A DNA stretch of 12,702 bases, taken from an uncultured bacterium. GTDB lineage: Bacteria > Planctomycetota > UBA1135 > GCA-002686595. Location of the stretch: NCBI GenBank assembly GCA_902826945.1, contig CADEGS010000009.1:39843-52544 (forward strand). The letters are read 5' to 3'. The notes beneath the pieces were generated by a model. It was not told the DNA's origin. It searched no databases and saw only the letters and a list, made by a program, of their open reading frames with translations. Positions 1 through 6,439 of the stretch are shown here, one piece after another; within the stretch, counting starts at the first letter, position 1; every line of letters begins with the position of its first letter. The translations under genes and the position numbers were made by a program.

Positions 1-969
1 GTCCCCGGTCGGCCGGTCCCCGGCCGGCCAGTCCATCGTGTAGCGCGCATTGATCTCGCTCAGCGGGTTGAGCGCGGCCCCGCGCGCGCCGCGGTAGGTG
101 AAGGCGTCGATCCCGAACGGTCCGGCGTAGCCGATCGCCGCGAGCGCGCGCCCGGCGTGCTCGACGGCCTGCTCCAGGCGCGCGTCCTCCGCGCGCGCGA
201 GCGCGCCGCGCTCGGCCGGGACGCTCCGCACCCATGCGCCCGCGCGCGTCGTCTCCTGGAACGCGGGCGGCGCGATCGCGACCGCGCCGTCGCGCGCGAC
301 CCAGGCGCAGCGCGTGTGCTCGCGCACGACCGCGACCCAGGGCTCGACGACGAGCGGGCCCTGGCGCAGGCTCGCCGCGAGCCAGGCGCGCTCGGCGGCG
401 TCGGGCCGGCCCGGCGCGATGCGCCGGCGCGCGCGGCCGGCGGCGCCGAAGGCGCGCCGCACGAGCCAGCCGCCGGCGGCGCCGGGGAGGGGCGGCGGCG
501 CCTGCGCGAGGAGCGCGAGCGCCTCCTCGAGCGACGCCGCGACGCGCTTCGCGAAGCTCGCCGCGGCGAGCGGCGCGCGCACCTCGGCTGCGAAGGCGCG
601 CGCGTTCGCGCGCCGCAGGACGGCCAGCGCGGGCGCCTCGGGCGCGCGCGCGCCGGCGGCGGCGAGCAGCGCGAGCGCGCGCGGCGTCGGGCTCCAGGCG
701 CGGCCCTCCAGGCCGGCGGCGGGGTGCGGCGCGCCGCGCGCGCGCGCGAGGCTCTCCTCGGTGACGAGCACGTCGCCGGGGCGCACGAGCGCGCCGACGA
801 GCCGCGCGCGCTCGCGCGCCACCAGCGCGGCGACGTGCGCGGTCGGGGCGTAGCGGCCGCGCGCGCCGAGCTCGTGCTCGGCGTCGAGGTTCAGCACCCA
901 GGCGCGCGGCCCGCCCAGGTCGCGCTCGCGCGCGAGGCCGGAGCGCTCGTGCAGGCCGCGCTCGCTCAC
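1..969 (-). CDS. ATP-grasp domain protein, C-terminus beyond window edge
   Basis: The reading frame opens with GTG at 969 and stays open for 323 codons to the window edge, so the C-terminus is missing. The GTG overlaps the TGA of the upstream DUF455 gene (GTGA), so the two are translationally linked. The N-terminal part (about residues 23-70, beginning AWVLNLDAEHEL) looks like a small alpha/beta pre-ATP-grasp domain. Residues 168-183 (WLVRRAFGAAGRARRR) match the glycine-rich nucleotide loop, residues 206-219 (LVVEPWVAVVREHT) the adenine-side strand, and residues 283-290 (GPFGIDAF) with 304-311 (SEINARYT) the metal-binding end. E305, N307 and R309 form the usual E-x-N-x-R motif. Arginines (171, 172) stand where many ATP-grasp enzymes have lysine. 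By family, it should form an acyl-phosphate and ligate it to an amine or similar acceptor. The substrate cannot be told. The fold assignment is fairly secure; the role is not. Confidence 0.85.
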   Translation of the reverse strand, partial: MSERGLHERSGLARERDLGGPRAWVLNLDAEHELGARGRYAPTAHVAALVARERARLVGALVRPGDVLVTEESLARARGAPHPAAGLEGRAWSPTPRALALLAAAGARAPEAPALAVLRRANARAFAAEVRAPLAAASFAKRVAASLEEALALLAQAPPPLPGAAGGWLVRRAFGAAGRARRRIAPGRPDAAERAWLAASLRQGPLVVEPWVAVVREHTRCAWVARDGAVAIAPPAFQETTRAGAWVRSVPAERGALARAEDARLEQAVEHAGRALAAIGYAGPFGIDAFTYRGARGAALNPLSEINARYTMDWPAGDRPTGD

Positions 970-1847
970 CGCGGCTCTCCCGCCGAGGTCCCGCCGCGCG
1001 CGCGTGCGCTCGTCGGCGGCTCGGCCGCGAGCCGGTCGAGGAAGGCGGCGTCGAGCCCCGCGCGCGCGCGCGCGACACGGTTCAGCGGCACGCCGCGCAG
1101 GAGCGCCGGCGTCAGCGGCGCGGGCAGCGCGGCGCGCCAGCGGGCGTAGTCGAGCGGCGCGCCGCTGAGGCGCTCGAACCAGCGGCGCGCGAAGGCCACG
1201 TGCCGGACCTCCTCGCGCTCGACGCGCTCGAGCAGGCGCGCGGCCTCCTCGTCGCCCGCCGCGCGCAGGAGCGCGGCGAAGCGCGCGCTGTGCTCGAGGT
1301 TCGCGCCCTCCAGGCCCAGGCCGAGCAGCGCGACGAAGCCCGCGGCGTCGCGCACGGCGGGCACGCGCTCCCAGAACCAGTCGCGCACGGGGAAGGCGCC
1401 GTAGCGCGAGCCGAGCCCCTCGAGCCGCTGCGCGTACGCGCGCAGGTGCGCGAGCTCCTCCAGCGCCAGGCGCACGAGCCCGGCGCGGAAGGCGCGCGGC
1501 GTCGCGGGGAAGGCGAGCACGGCCCAGGCGAAGAGCTCGGCCGCCTGCAGCTCGTGGTGCGCGAAGGCGTGCAGGAGCCGCGCGCGAGCCTCGGGCCGCG
1601 CGAGCGCGCCCGCGCCCGGCGTGCGCGCCGCGCGCGCCGCGCGCGCGAGCTCGGGCGGACGCCCCGGCGCGGCCAGGCGGCGCGGCGCCGGATCCTGCGC
1701 CCACGCGCTGCGCGCGAACGGCGGCGGCGCCGGCGGCGCGAGCTTGTGCGCGAGCGCGCGCGTCGTCACGAGCTCGAAGCACCAGCGCTCGAGCGTGCCC
1801 GCCGGCGGCGGGGCGAGGCGCGCGTCGCCGGTCGCGTCGCGGCGCAC
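966..1847 (-). CDS. DUF455 family ferritin-like diiron protein
   Basis: This is a 293-residue protein of the DUF455 (PF04305) ferritin-like family, whose biochemical activity is not established. The helical bundle carries likely metal ligands in order: the LLHAFAHHELQAAEL segment (residues 91-105, with H97, H98, E99, E104), EELAH (130-134, ExxH type), LGLEGANLEH (177-186), and VEREEVRH (209-216, ExxH type). The FPVRDWFWERVP segment (152-163) is also typical of the family. I chose GTG at 1847, 2 bases after the stop of the upstream gene and just before the first family-like residues. The frame is open upstream to 2174, but that part is an arginine-rich shadow of the preceding gene. The stop overlaps the next gene's GTG. 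It is soluble, with no signal peptide. Placed between a sigma/anti-sigma-like pair and an ATP-grasp enzyme, it is probably an oxidative enzyme of a small pathway. That role is inference. Confidence 0.88.
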   Translation of the reverse strand: MRRDATGDARLAPPPAGTLERWCFELVTTRALAHKLAPPAPPPFARSAWAQDPAPRRLAAPGRPPELARAARAARTPGAGALARPEARARLLHAFAHHELQAAELFAWAVLAFPATPRAFRAGLVRLALEELAHLRAYAQRLEGLGSRYGAFPVRDWFWERVPAVRDAAGFVALLGLGLEGANLEHSARFAALLRAAGDEEAARLLERVEREEVRHVAFARRWFERLSGAPLDYARWRAALPAPLTPALLRGVPLNRVARARAGLDAAFLDRLAAEPPTSARARGGTSAGEPR

Positions 1848-1849
1848 GC

Positions 1850-2797
1850 TCAGCGGCCGCGCCAGTCGACCCAGTCGCGCCAGGTCGCGGCGTCGGCGAG
1901 CCCGGCCTCGCGGCCCGCGCTGGCGAGCTGGTCGAACCACGCGCTCGTCCAGAGCTCCTCGTGCGGCCGGCCGCGCGGGCCGGGGCGAGCGCTGCCCAGG
2001 CCTTCGGCCACGCCGTAGGTGTGCGCGCGCGCGAGCGCCTGCGCCAGGAGCTTCGAGCTCTCGACGCGCCCGGGCGCGGCCTGCGCGCCCTGCGCGAGGA
2101 TCGCGAGCGCGCGGTCCCAGGCGGGCGGCAGGTCGCCCGTCAGCACGTAGCGGTCGAGCTGCACCTCGCACCACAAGGCCTGCGCCAGCGGCCCGAGGTC
2201 GGAGAGCGAGAGCGTGCGCAGCCAGGCGTCCCAGCGGCGCTCGCGCAGCCCCTTGGCGCGCGCCTCGAGCAGGCGCAGCTCGATGCGCGCCGCGTCGGGC
2301 GCGTCGGGCGCGGCGTGTCGCGAGCGCGCGGACGCGCTCGAGGCGAGCTGGTCGCGCGCCTGCGCCAGGATGCCGCCCAGGTCGAGCGCGGCGATCTCGA
2401 GCGGATGCTCTGCGGGAGCGGCGGCGGCGAGCGCCTCCGGCGGCGGCGCGACGCGCCCGGAGCGGGCGGCGAGCCCGCCGAGCAGGACCAGCACGCAGGC
2501 CGCGGCGAGGTAGGGCAGGAGCGCGCGCGGCAGGCTCGTGCGCGGCGCCGGCCGGGGCTTCGTGGCGGCGAGCACGCGCTGCACGAGTCGCTCCTCGCGC
2601 GCCGGGCTCCAGCCGGCGTCGCGCAGCGAGCGTCGCGCGCGCGCGAGCCGGCGCTCGAAGGCGCGCAGCCGGGCGCCGTCCTGCGCGTCGGCGCAGAGGC
2701 GCGCGCGCGCCGCGCGGCGCTCGGCCGGACGCCCGAGGACGGCGTCGAGCAGCCGCTCGTCCGCGGCGCGCTCGTCGTCCCAGCGCGGGCGGCTCAT
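1850..2797 (-). CDS. single-pass membrane protein, candidate anti-sigma factor
   Basis: This protein has 315 residues. Its ATG overlaps the stop of the sigma gene (ATGA), the usual arrangement for an ECF sigma factor and its anti-sigma partner. The N-terminal 90 residues are charged, helical and probably cytoplasmic. One clear transmembrane helix follows at about 92-112 (LLPYLAAACVLVLLGGLA). About 200 residues then lie outside, alanine- and arginine-rich, with tryptophan-containing helices toward the end (AWLRTLSLSDLGPLAQALWC, 191-210; WFDQLASAGREAG, 287-299). I see no HxxxCxxC zinc anti-sigma motif and recognise no domain in the outer part. Position, topology and overlap support an anti-sigma role. 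The sequence alone does not, so a conserved membrane protein of other function is possible. Confidence 0.8.
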   Translation of the reverse strand: MSRPRWDDERAADERLLDAVLGRPAERRAARARLCADAQDGARLRAFERRLARARRSLRDAGWSPAREERLVQRVLAATKPRPAPRTSLPRALLPYLAAACVLVLLGGLAARSGRVAPPPEALAAAAPAEHPLEIAALDLGGILAQARDQLASSASARSRHAAPDAPDAARIELRLLEARAKGLRERRWDAWLRTLSLSDLGPLAQALWCEVQLDRYVLTGDLPPAWDRALAILAQGAQAAPGRVESSKLLAQALARAHTYGVAEGLGSARPGPRGRPHEELWTSAWFDQLASAGREAGLADAATWRDWVDWRGR

Positions 2798-3429
2798 GCC
2801 CGCTCCTCCCGCACGCGCGCGAGCGTCCCGCGCAGCCCCCACAGGAGCCGCAGGCGGCGCACCGCGTGGAACATGCGCGACTTGACCGTGCCGACCGGGA
2901 TCGCGAGCAGCGCGGCGATCTCCTCGTAGGCGAGCTCGCCCAGCACCGCCAGCTCGAACACCTCGCGCTGTCCCGGCGAGAGCGAGCGCAGCAGCGCGTC
3001 CAGACGCTGAGCCTCCTCGGCGCGCAGCAACCCGTCGCCGGGATCGCCGACCGCCGCGATCGGCTCCGGCGCGCTCGGCGGCCAGGCCTCGGGGCTCGCG
3101 CCCACGCGGCGGCAGTCGTCGATCCAGAGGTTGCGCGCGAGCTGGAAGGCGTAGGCGACGAAGCGCTCCTGCGGGCGGTAGCGCTCGGCGCTCTGGACCA
3201 GGCGCAGGAAGAGGTCCTGCGTCAGGTCCTCCGCGCGACCCAGCCGCGCGCCGTGGCGCAGGAAGTAGGCGACGAACGTGCGCGCGTGCGCCCGCACGAA
3301 GGCCTCGAACGGCTGCGCGTCGCCCGCGCGCAGCGCGAGCAGGGGATCGCGCGCCTCCTCCGCGGGCCGCGACGCGGGCGTGCGCCCGGGGCGCCGCGCC
3401 GGCCGCGGGAGAGCCTTCCTCCAGTCCAC
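2794..3429 (-). CDS. RNA polymerase ECF-type sigma factor
   Basis: A 211-residue sigma-70 family protein of ECF size, containing only regions 2 and 4. Region 2 spans about residues 38-108, with the polymerase-binding segment AEDLTQDLFLRLV (66-78) and the -10 recognition part FQLARNLWIDDCRR (95-108). Region 4 spans about 139-200, with SPGQREVFELAVLGELAYEE (151-170) followed by the helix-turn-helix IAALLAIPVGTVKSRMFHAV (171-190). The start is GTG at 3429: an in-frame TAG lies three codons upstream and no other start codon lies between. It is the first gene of the minus-strand operon and presumably activates its own operon and other targets in response to a signal sensed by the downstream membrane protein. 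The signal is unknown. A TAGCAT hexamer ends exactly 6 bases before the GTG, which suggests a leaderless transcript. Confidence 0.95.
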   Translation of the reverse strand: MDWRKALPRPARRPGRTPASRPAEEARDPLLALRAGDAQPFEAFVRAHARTFVAYFLRHGARLGRAEDLTQDLFLRLVQSAERYRPQERFVAYAFQLARNLWIDDCRRVGASPEAWPPSAPEPIAAVGDPGDGLLRAEEAQRLDALLRSLSPGQREVFELAVLGELAYEEIAALLAIPVGTVKSRMFHAVRRLRLLWGLRGTLARVREERA

Positions 3430-3435
3430 GTGCGC

Positions 3436-3441
3436 ATGCTA
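3436..3441 (-). promoter_or_regulatory. -10 hexamer (TAGCAT) of the sigma operon, leaderless geometry
   Basis: On the minus strand TAGCAT is followed by 6 bases (GCGCAC) and then the GTG start codon at 3429. A -10 element placed this way puts the transcription start on the first base of the start codon. The same spacing occurs at three other gene starts in the window. No convincing -35 element is visible upstream, where the sequence is almost pure G and C. Confidence 0.6.
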
Positions 3442-3505
3442 GCGCCAGGGCGCCGTCGCCGGGAGCCGCGCAGGCGGCGCGCGGAGAGGCGAGCGAGAGC
3501 CACGA

Positions 3506-3819
3506 ATGCTTGAACCTTTCCAGCCGCCGTCCGTTCCTCGCTCCTTCGATCTCGAGCGCAAGATCGGCGACGCGGGCGAGAGCGGGCACGAGCGGACGCC
3601 TGGGGCTGCACGGAAGTCGTCGAGCGGATCGCGCGCGGCGCCGAGCGGGAGGCCGCGCGCGCGGACGAGGCCGCCGACCACGGCGAGCTCGCGAGGCGGC
3701 TCGCGACCGGCCGGAGCCCCGCGCGGCGCCGCTCCGGCGTCCTCGATGCCGGGCCTCGGATGGAAGGGCGCGGAACGGCTCCGGTCGGCCTGACGGGCTT
3801 CCAGCCCAAGAAAAGTTGA
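3506..3819 (+). pseudogene. possible small gene broken by a one-base frameshift
   Basis: From ATG at 3506 one frame reads as a plausible protein (MLEPFQPPSVPRSFDLERKI, then GDAGESGHERTPG) up to about 3604, then turns into serine-, arginine- and proline-rich shadow sequence. The frame one base back becomes protein-like at the same place (CTEVVERIARGAEREAARAD, then EAADHGELARRLATG) and ends at TGA 3817-3819. Adding one G to the GGGG run at 3601-3604 would join them into about 104 residues. Third positions are G or C-rich in the matching frame on each side, as in the real genes here. I do not recognise the protein. No Shine-Dalgarno or TAnnnT box sits close to the ATG. It may be a sequencing error in a G run, a true pseudogene, or chance. 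Confidence 0.38.
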
Positions 3820-3834
3820 ACCGGGAACCCCGGT
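3820..3834. repeat. short perfect inverted repeat (ACCGGG/CCCGGT)
   Basis: ACCGGG and CCCGGT form a perfect 6-bp stem around a 3-base loop (AAC), directly after the TGA that ends the frameshifted small gene. It could be a short terminator stem, but no T-run follows, and such palindromes are common in DNA this rich in G and C. Confidence 0.3.
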
Positions 3835-4001
3835 CCTGGCGACACATCGATGACGGAAGCCTGCCAGCGCTCGCATGCCGGGTCCCCTCCGCATTTCCAC
3901 AGGCCTGCGTGGCCCCGTTGGACGGAAGCCGGCCCCTGACGCCCGATCCCGTGGCGCCCGGGCCTGCACCCGATCGCGGGTCGCGCGGGACGTCCCGTCG
4001 C

Positions 4002-4007
4002 GGGAGG
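4002..4007 (+). promoter_or_regulatory. Shine-Dalgarno GGGAGG before the glycosyltransferase-like gene
   Basis: GGGAGG ends 4 bases before GTG 4012 and 10 bases before ATG 4018. The spacing fits either start imperfectly and does not decide between them. This is the clearest ribosome-binding site ahead of any transcription unit here, in contrast to the units with leaderless geometry. Confidence 0.5.
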
Positions 4008-4011
4008 CGGC

Positions 4012-5559
4012 GTGACGATGCAGGCGCGCTCCTCGGCGGCCGTCTCCGCCGCGGCGGGAGCCGTCGAGCGGTCCCGATCGGTCCCGCGCCCCGAGCCGTC
4101 GGCGCCGGCTCGCGAGGCCCTCTCCGCCGTCGGGGACGGTGGGCTCGCGCTGGCGGTGGCGGTCGGCCTCGCGCTGCTCTACGCGCTCACGCTGCAGGAG
4201 CGGGTGAGCGGAGACGGCGCGGGCCTGGCGAGCCTCTACGCGCGTCCGGACTTCGTCTACTACAACGTCGGGTGGGAGCCGCTGTGCCGGCTGCTCGGCC
4301 TCTTCGTCCCGCGCACGGCGGACCCCTTCCTCGTGCCGAAGCTCGCCAGCGTCCTGGGCGCGGCGATCGGCTGCGGGGCCACGGTGCTGCTCGCGCGCGG
4401 ACTCGGCGTGGGGCGTTTCGGCGCGGCGGCGGGCGCGCTCGTCCTCGGGCTGACGCCCGCCGTGTGGCACCAGGCCACGACGATCGAGGCGCACGCCGTG
4501 CACTTCGGCGTGCTCGCCACGATGGCGACCGTCACGCTGCTGGCTCCCTGGCGGCGTCCCGCGCTGGCGCTGACGCTGGCGGCGCTGGCGCTCGCGGCGA
4601 CCTACACGACGCAGCACATCACGCTGCTCGTCGGTCCGGCCTGGGTGCTGCTCGTGCAGGCCGGCCGCGCGCGCCGCGCGCAGCCCTTCCGCTGGCGCAC
4701 GCTGCTGCTCGTCGTCGGGCCGGTGCTCCTCGCCGCGCTCGTGCTCACGCTGCTCTTCGCGAACCTCCGGCGCTTCGGCACGCTCACGCTGACCGTCGAG
4801 AACCTCCTGTTCCGCGTCCGCATCAGCTACCACCCCGCGCGCGCGCTGCGCGTGCTCTGGGACGACTGGGCGCTGCGGCCGTTCCTGGCGCTGCCCCTGG
4901 GGGTGCTGGGCCTCGTGCGCGCTCCGTTCGCGCGCCATGCGCGCCTGGCGCTCGCGCTGGGCTGCGGCGTGCCGCTGGCGTACTTCCTGGCCTGGGGCGT
5001 CCCCGAGGAGGGCGGCTACTTCCTGGGCAGCGCCTGCTTCTGGGGCGTCGCGGCGGCGGCCGCTCTCGACCGGCCCGGCGCGCGCCGCGCGATCGGGGCC
5101 GCGGCGCTGCTCGTCGCCCTGGGCGTCCAGGTCGTCGTCGCGCGCTTCCTGATCGCCCGCCACGACAGCCGCTGGACGATGTCGGAGCGGGTCGCGCTCG
5201 CCCGCCGGGCGCTGGGGACGAACGGGCTCTTCGTCTCCACGCTCGACGTTCCTGCGCTCAGGCTCTGGGATCCGGGGCTCGAGCAGATCTCGGTCCACGA
5301 CGCGCTGGCGGGGATGGTGCCGCCGGACGTGACGGCGACGGAGGGCTACGCGCCGGTGATCCTGGCGGAGCTCGAGCGCCGTCTGCGGATGCACGAGCGG
5401 CTCGTCCTGGACCTCGGCTACCGCTCGCGCCAGGAGCGGCGCATCATCGAGCTGCGCGCGCCGTGCTACGCGGCGGTCGAGGAGGAGCTCCGCCGCCGCC
5501 ACGCCACGCGCGTGCTCGAGCACCCGCGCTGGCCGATGCTGGTGGTCGAGCGGCCCTGA
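4012..5559 (+). CDS. polytopic membrane protein resembling GT-C glycosyltransferases
   Basis: A 515-residue membrane protein with about ten hydrophobic helices between residues 45 and 381, for example 45-62, 135-151, 163-178, 203-217, 229-250, 311-329 and 362-380. A soluble tail of about 130 residues follows. The first helix is followed by ERVSGDGAGL (63-72), and an acidic residue (here D68) in the first outer loop is a hallmark of GT-C enzymes. The segment LGLTPAVWHQATTIEAHAVH (145-164) resembles the GT39 / DUF2723 families, which use lipid-linked sugars to glycosylate proteins or lipids outside the membrane. The start is GTG 4012 or ATG 4018; they differ by two residues. It stands alone, divergent from the sigma operon and convergent with the tesA-like gene 16 bases away. 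Sugar donor and acceptor are unknown, and the GT-C call rests on topology and the first-loop motif only. Confidence 0.75.
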   Translation: MTMQARSSAAVSAAAGAVERSRSVPRPEPSAPAREALSAVGDGGLALAVAVGLALLYALTLQERVSGDGAGLASLYARPDFVYYNVGWEPLCRLLGLFVPRTADPFLVPKLASVLGAAIGCGATVLLARGLGVGRFGAAAGALVLGLTPAVWHQATTIEAHAVHFGVLATMATVTLLAPWRRPALALTLAALALAATYTTQHITLLVGPAWVLLVQAGRARRAQPFRWRTLLLVVGPVLLAALVLTLLFANLRRFGTLTLTVENLLFRVRISYHPARALRVLWDDWALRPFLALPLGVLGLVRAPFARHARLALALGCGVPLAYFLAWGVPEEGGYFLGSACFWGVAAAAALDRPGARRAIGAAALLVALGVQVVVARFLIARHDSRWTMSERVALARRALGTNGLFVSTLDVPALRLWDPGLEQISVHDALAGMVPPDVTATEGYAPVILAELERRLRMHERLVLDLGYRSRQERRIIELRAPCYAAVEEELRRRHATRVLEHPRWPMLVVERP

Positions 5560-5560
5560 G

Positions 5561-5574
5561 GCGCGGGCCCGCGC
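5561..5574. terminator. 14-bp perfect palindrome between convergent genes
   Basis: GCGCGGGCCCGCGC is a perfect palindrome filling nearly all of the 16-base gap between the convergent stop codons at 5559 and 5576. It can fold identically on both strands (5-bp stem, GGCC loop) and so could help end both transcripts. No T-run is present on either side. With G+C this high a chance palindrome is possible. Confidence 0.4.
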
Positions 5575-5575
5575 G

Positions 5576-6301
5576 CTACTCCGTCGCCAGCCCGGCGAGC
5601 ACCTCGCGCAGCGCGCCGGCGACGTTGTCGGCCAGGCGCTCCTGGCCCTCCGGCGTGGGGTGCAGGCCGTCGTCCTGGTTCATCGCCGGGACGCCGCCCA
5701 CGCCCTCCATGAAGAAGGGCACGAAGGCGAGCCCGTACTCCTCGGCCAGCCGCGGGTAGAGCGCGTCGAACTCCGCGCCGTACGCGCCGTAGTTCGGCGG
5801 CAGGCGCACGCCGAGCAGGAGCACGGCCGCGCCCGCGGCGCGCGCGCCCTCGATCAGGGCGCGCAGGTTGGCCTCGACCTCCTCGAGCGGGATGCCGCGC
5901 AGCCCGTCGTTGCCGCCGATCTCGAGCACGACGACGTCGGGCTGGCTGCGCAGCACCCAGGGGAGCGCGCTGCGCGCGCCGGAGGTCGTGCGGCCGCTCT
6001 CGCTGGCGTTCACCAGGCGGAAGGGACGCCCCTCCGCCGCCAGGCGGGCCGCCAGGCGCGCGGGGAAGGCCTGCTGCTCGGCGAGGTGCAGCCCGGCGCC
6101 GATGCTGTCGCCGAGGAAGGCCACCGTGGGCGCGCCCGCGGGCGCCTCGGGCGCGGCGCTCTCGTCCAGCGCGGCGCCGGGTGCGGGCGCGTCGAGACCG
6201 CGCGCGAGGCCGGGGGCGGAGCGCCGCTCCGGCTCGCCGCCGCCCTCCGAGCAGCCGAGCGCGAGGAGCAAGGCGAGGCAGGCGAGCGCGCGGCGCGGCA
6301 T
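5576..6301 (-). CDS. tesA: TesA-like SGNH/GDSL hydrolase, predicted lipoprotein
   Basis: A 241-residue esterase or lysophospholipase of the SGNH superfamily, TesA-like branch, which hydrolyses acyl esters or thioesters outside the cytoplasm. The N-terminus is a signal peptide ending LLLALGC (C17), close to a lipobox though with leucine at -2, so lipid anchoring is likely but not certain. A flexible alanine- and proline-rich linker runs from about 20 to 57. Block I is FLGDSIGAG (62-70) with nucleophile S66. Block II glycine is G103 in SESGRTTSG (100-108). Block III is GGND (129-132) with oxyanion N131. Block V is DGLHP (211-215) with D211 and H214. All catalytic residues are therefore present, and the length after the linker fits the family. 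The ATG at 6301 is preceded by TAGAGT with a 6-base gap. It is divergent from an M28 peptidase and ybbA-ybbP genes. Confidence 0.92.
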   Translation of the reverse strand: MPRRALACLALLLALGCSEGGGEPERRSAPGLARGLDAPAPGAALDESAAPEAPAGAPTVAFLGDSIGAGLHLAEQQAFPARLAARLAAEGRPFRLVNASESGRTTSGARSALPWVLRSQPDVVVLEIGGNDGLRGIPLEEVEANLRALIEGARAAGAAVLLLGVRLPPNYGAYGAEFDALYPRLAEEYGLAFVPFFMEGVGGVPAMNQDDGLHPTPEGQERLADNVAGALREVLAGLATE

Positions 6302-6307
6302 GCCTCC

Positions 6308-6313
6308 ACTCTA
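6308..6313 (-). promoter_or_regulatory. -10 hexamer (TAGAGT) of the tesA-like gene, leaderless geometry
   Basis: TAGAGT on the minus strand is followed by exactly 6 bases (GGAGGC) and then ATG at 6301. The GGAGG lies only one base from the ATG, too close to serve as an ordinary Shine-Dalgarno sequence. Together with the same geometry elsewhere in the window, this favours a transcript that begins at the ATG. Confidence 0.6.
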
Positions 6314-6427
6314 GGCCACGCGCGCGCGCGAGCGCAGGGCCGCAGTGGGATCGTCGCGCACCCGAGTCCGTGCGCCGCCGCCGACGGCCTTACGGGTCGC
6401 TGACCAGGAGGGGCGCGCTCGCGCCCG

Positions 6428-6433
6428 TACACT
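6428..6433 (+). promoter_or_regulatory. -10 hexamer (TACACT) of the M28 peptidase gene, leaderless geometry
   Basis: TACACT is followed by 6 bases (GCGCCG) and ATG at 6440. A CTGACC sequence at 6400-6405 is a weak -35 candidate, but its 22-base spacer is too long. AGGAGGGG at about 6406-6413 is nearly 30 bases from the ATG and cannot position it. Together with the tesA hexamer it makes the 138-base gap a divergent promoter region. Confidence 0.6.
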
Positions 6434-6439
6434 GCGCCG

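Larger units (their letters stand above)
3430..4011. other. intergenic region between divergent sigma operon and glycosyltransferase-like gene
   Basis: This 582-base stretch has no intact gene. The first 12 bases hold the sigma-gene -10 hexamer. Positions 3506-3819 hold a probable frameshifted small gene, annotated separately. A short perfect hairpin follows at 3820-3834. From 3835 to 4001 I see nothing firm: no TA dinucleotide occurs there, so no ordinary TAnnnT -10 box precedes the glycosyltransferase-like gene. Its promoter must be of another type or lie further upstream. Confidence 0.5.

Noticed and set aside
1621..3513. Open plus-strand frame of 630 codons over the sigma operon
   Set aside because: It is arginine- and alanine-rich without domains and lies antisense to three well-supported genes; it is a GC-skew shadow.
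3510..5759. Open plus-strand frame of 749 codons across the glycosyltransferase-like gene
   Set aside because: It overlaps the real membrane protein in another frame, shows no membrane helices or motifs and runs on past the gene into the antisense of the tesA-like gene.
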